Below, one piece after another: positions 5,523 through 5,676 of a DNA stretch of 5,676 nt. The notes under the pieces were generated by a model. The model searched no databases. It was not told where the DNA came from and saw nothing but the letters and a program-made list of their open reading frames with translations. The DNA is from Candidatus Omnitrophota bacterium (GTDB lineage Bacteria > Omnitrophota > Koll11 > Gygaellales > Profunditerraquicolaceae). The stretch spans positions 1 to 5,676 of the forward strand of contig JALOQI010000039.1 of NCBI GenBank assembly GCA_025453435.1, read 5' to 3'. Position 1 is the first letter of the stretch. The number at the start of each line of letters is the position of its first letter. The translations under genes were made by a program, and so were the position numbers.

Positions 5523-5676
5523 TCAAACCTCCAAGGTAATCTCCGGGCAAGTCAGGAAGCAGGCCGCGGAGTGAATCGCCCGGCTATCGTCGCGGCAAAC
5601 GGCGGGTTTCAATGGCCGGTTTGTCCCGCACTGGATTGCCTAGCAACAGGGGCGGCTAGTTCGGGCATGAAAGGCC
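5523..5676. other. Unassigned right-end sequence
   Basis: This stretch should hold the start of spoVG but does not. All three minus-strand frames contain stops, for example TAG and TGA in the spoVG frame. One plus-strand frame is open to the edge, but it has no recognisable product. By hand count about 60% of 5521-5676 is G or C, against about 57% for the adjoining spoVG piece, so composition alone does not mark it as foreign. A six-base inverted repeat, CCGGGC (5543-5548) with GCCCGG (5578-5583), is present. I cannot name it. Confidence 0.5.

Noticed and set aside
5551..5564. GTCAGGAAGCAGG string resembling the conserved loop of signal recognition particle RNA
   Set aside because: The flanks do not form the expected SRP helix and the GGAAG tetraloop context is not reproduced.
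5484..5676. Open plus-strand frame starting at an ATG and running off the right edge
   Set aside because: It runs antisense to the spoVG-like codons for its first part, resembles no family I know, and such open frames are common in GC-rich DNA.

Overview
The window is a dense block of housekeeping genes, all read from the minus strand, so transcription runs from high to low coordinates. In that direction the order is: 3' end of a spoVG-like gene, tRNA-Gln(UUG), a short glmU, prs, rplY (bL25/Ctc), pth, rpsF, ssb, rpsR, rplI, and the 5' end of dnaB, which runs off the left edge. Gaps are short (7 to 53 bases) or the genes overlap (pth/rpsF by 8 bases, ssb/rpsR by 14). The exceptions are a 184-base spacer between the tRNA and glmU, and the last 154 bases.

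The layout joins two conserved bacterial clusters. One is spoVG-glmU-prs-ctc-pth, known from Bacillus subtilis. The other is rpsF-ssb-rpsR-rplI-dnaB, the S6/S18/L9 operon with the replicative helicase. pth is the hinge: its stop codon lies inside the first codons of rpsF. The source is a bacterium. The fused order, moderate GC, tRNA without encoded CCA and zinc-type S18 are compatible with an uncultured lineage such as Omnitrophota or a relative. That placement is inference from memory of gene order and is not proven here.

Region by region: 1-287 dnaB N-terminus; 298-741 bL9; 757-1029 bS18; 1016-1477 SSB; 1508-1798 bS6; 1791-2372 peptidyl-tRNA hydrolase; 2380-3075 bL25 with a charged tail; 3100-4047 PRPP synthetase; 4101-5069 UDP-GlcNAc pyrophosphorylase lacking most of the acetyltransferase domain; 5070-5253 spacer with two large imperfect hairpins; 5254-5324 tRNA-Gln; 5355-5522 C-terminal half of SpoVG; 5523-5676 unassigned sequence with stops in all three minus-strand frames.

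Together the genes serve translation (bL9, bS18, bS6, bL25, Pth, tRNA-Gln), replication (SSB, DnaB) and precursor supply (PRPP for nucleotides; UDP-GlcNAc for the envelope). I see no mobile element, CRISPR array or undescribed multi-gene system. The points worth a second look are the shortened GlmU, the paired hairpins upstream of it, the SSB without the usual C-terminal tip, an alternative fold available to the tRNA leader, and the broken start of spoVG.
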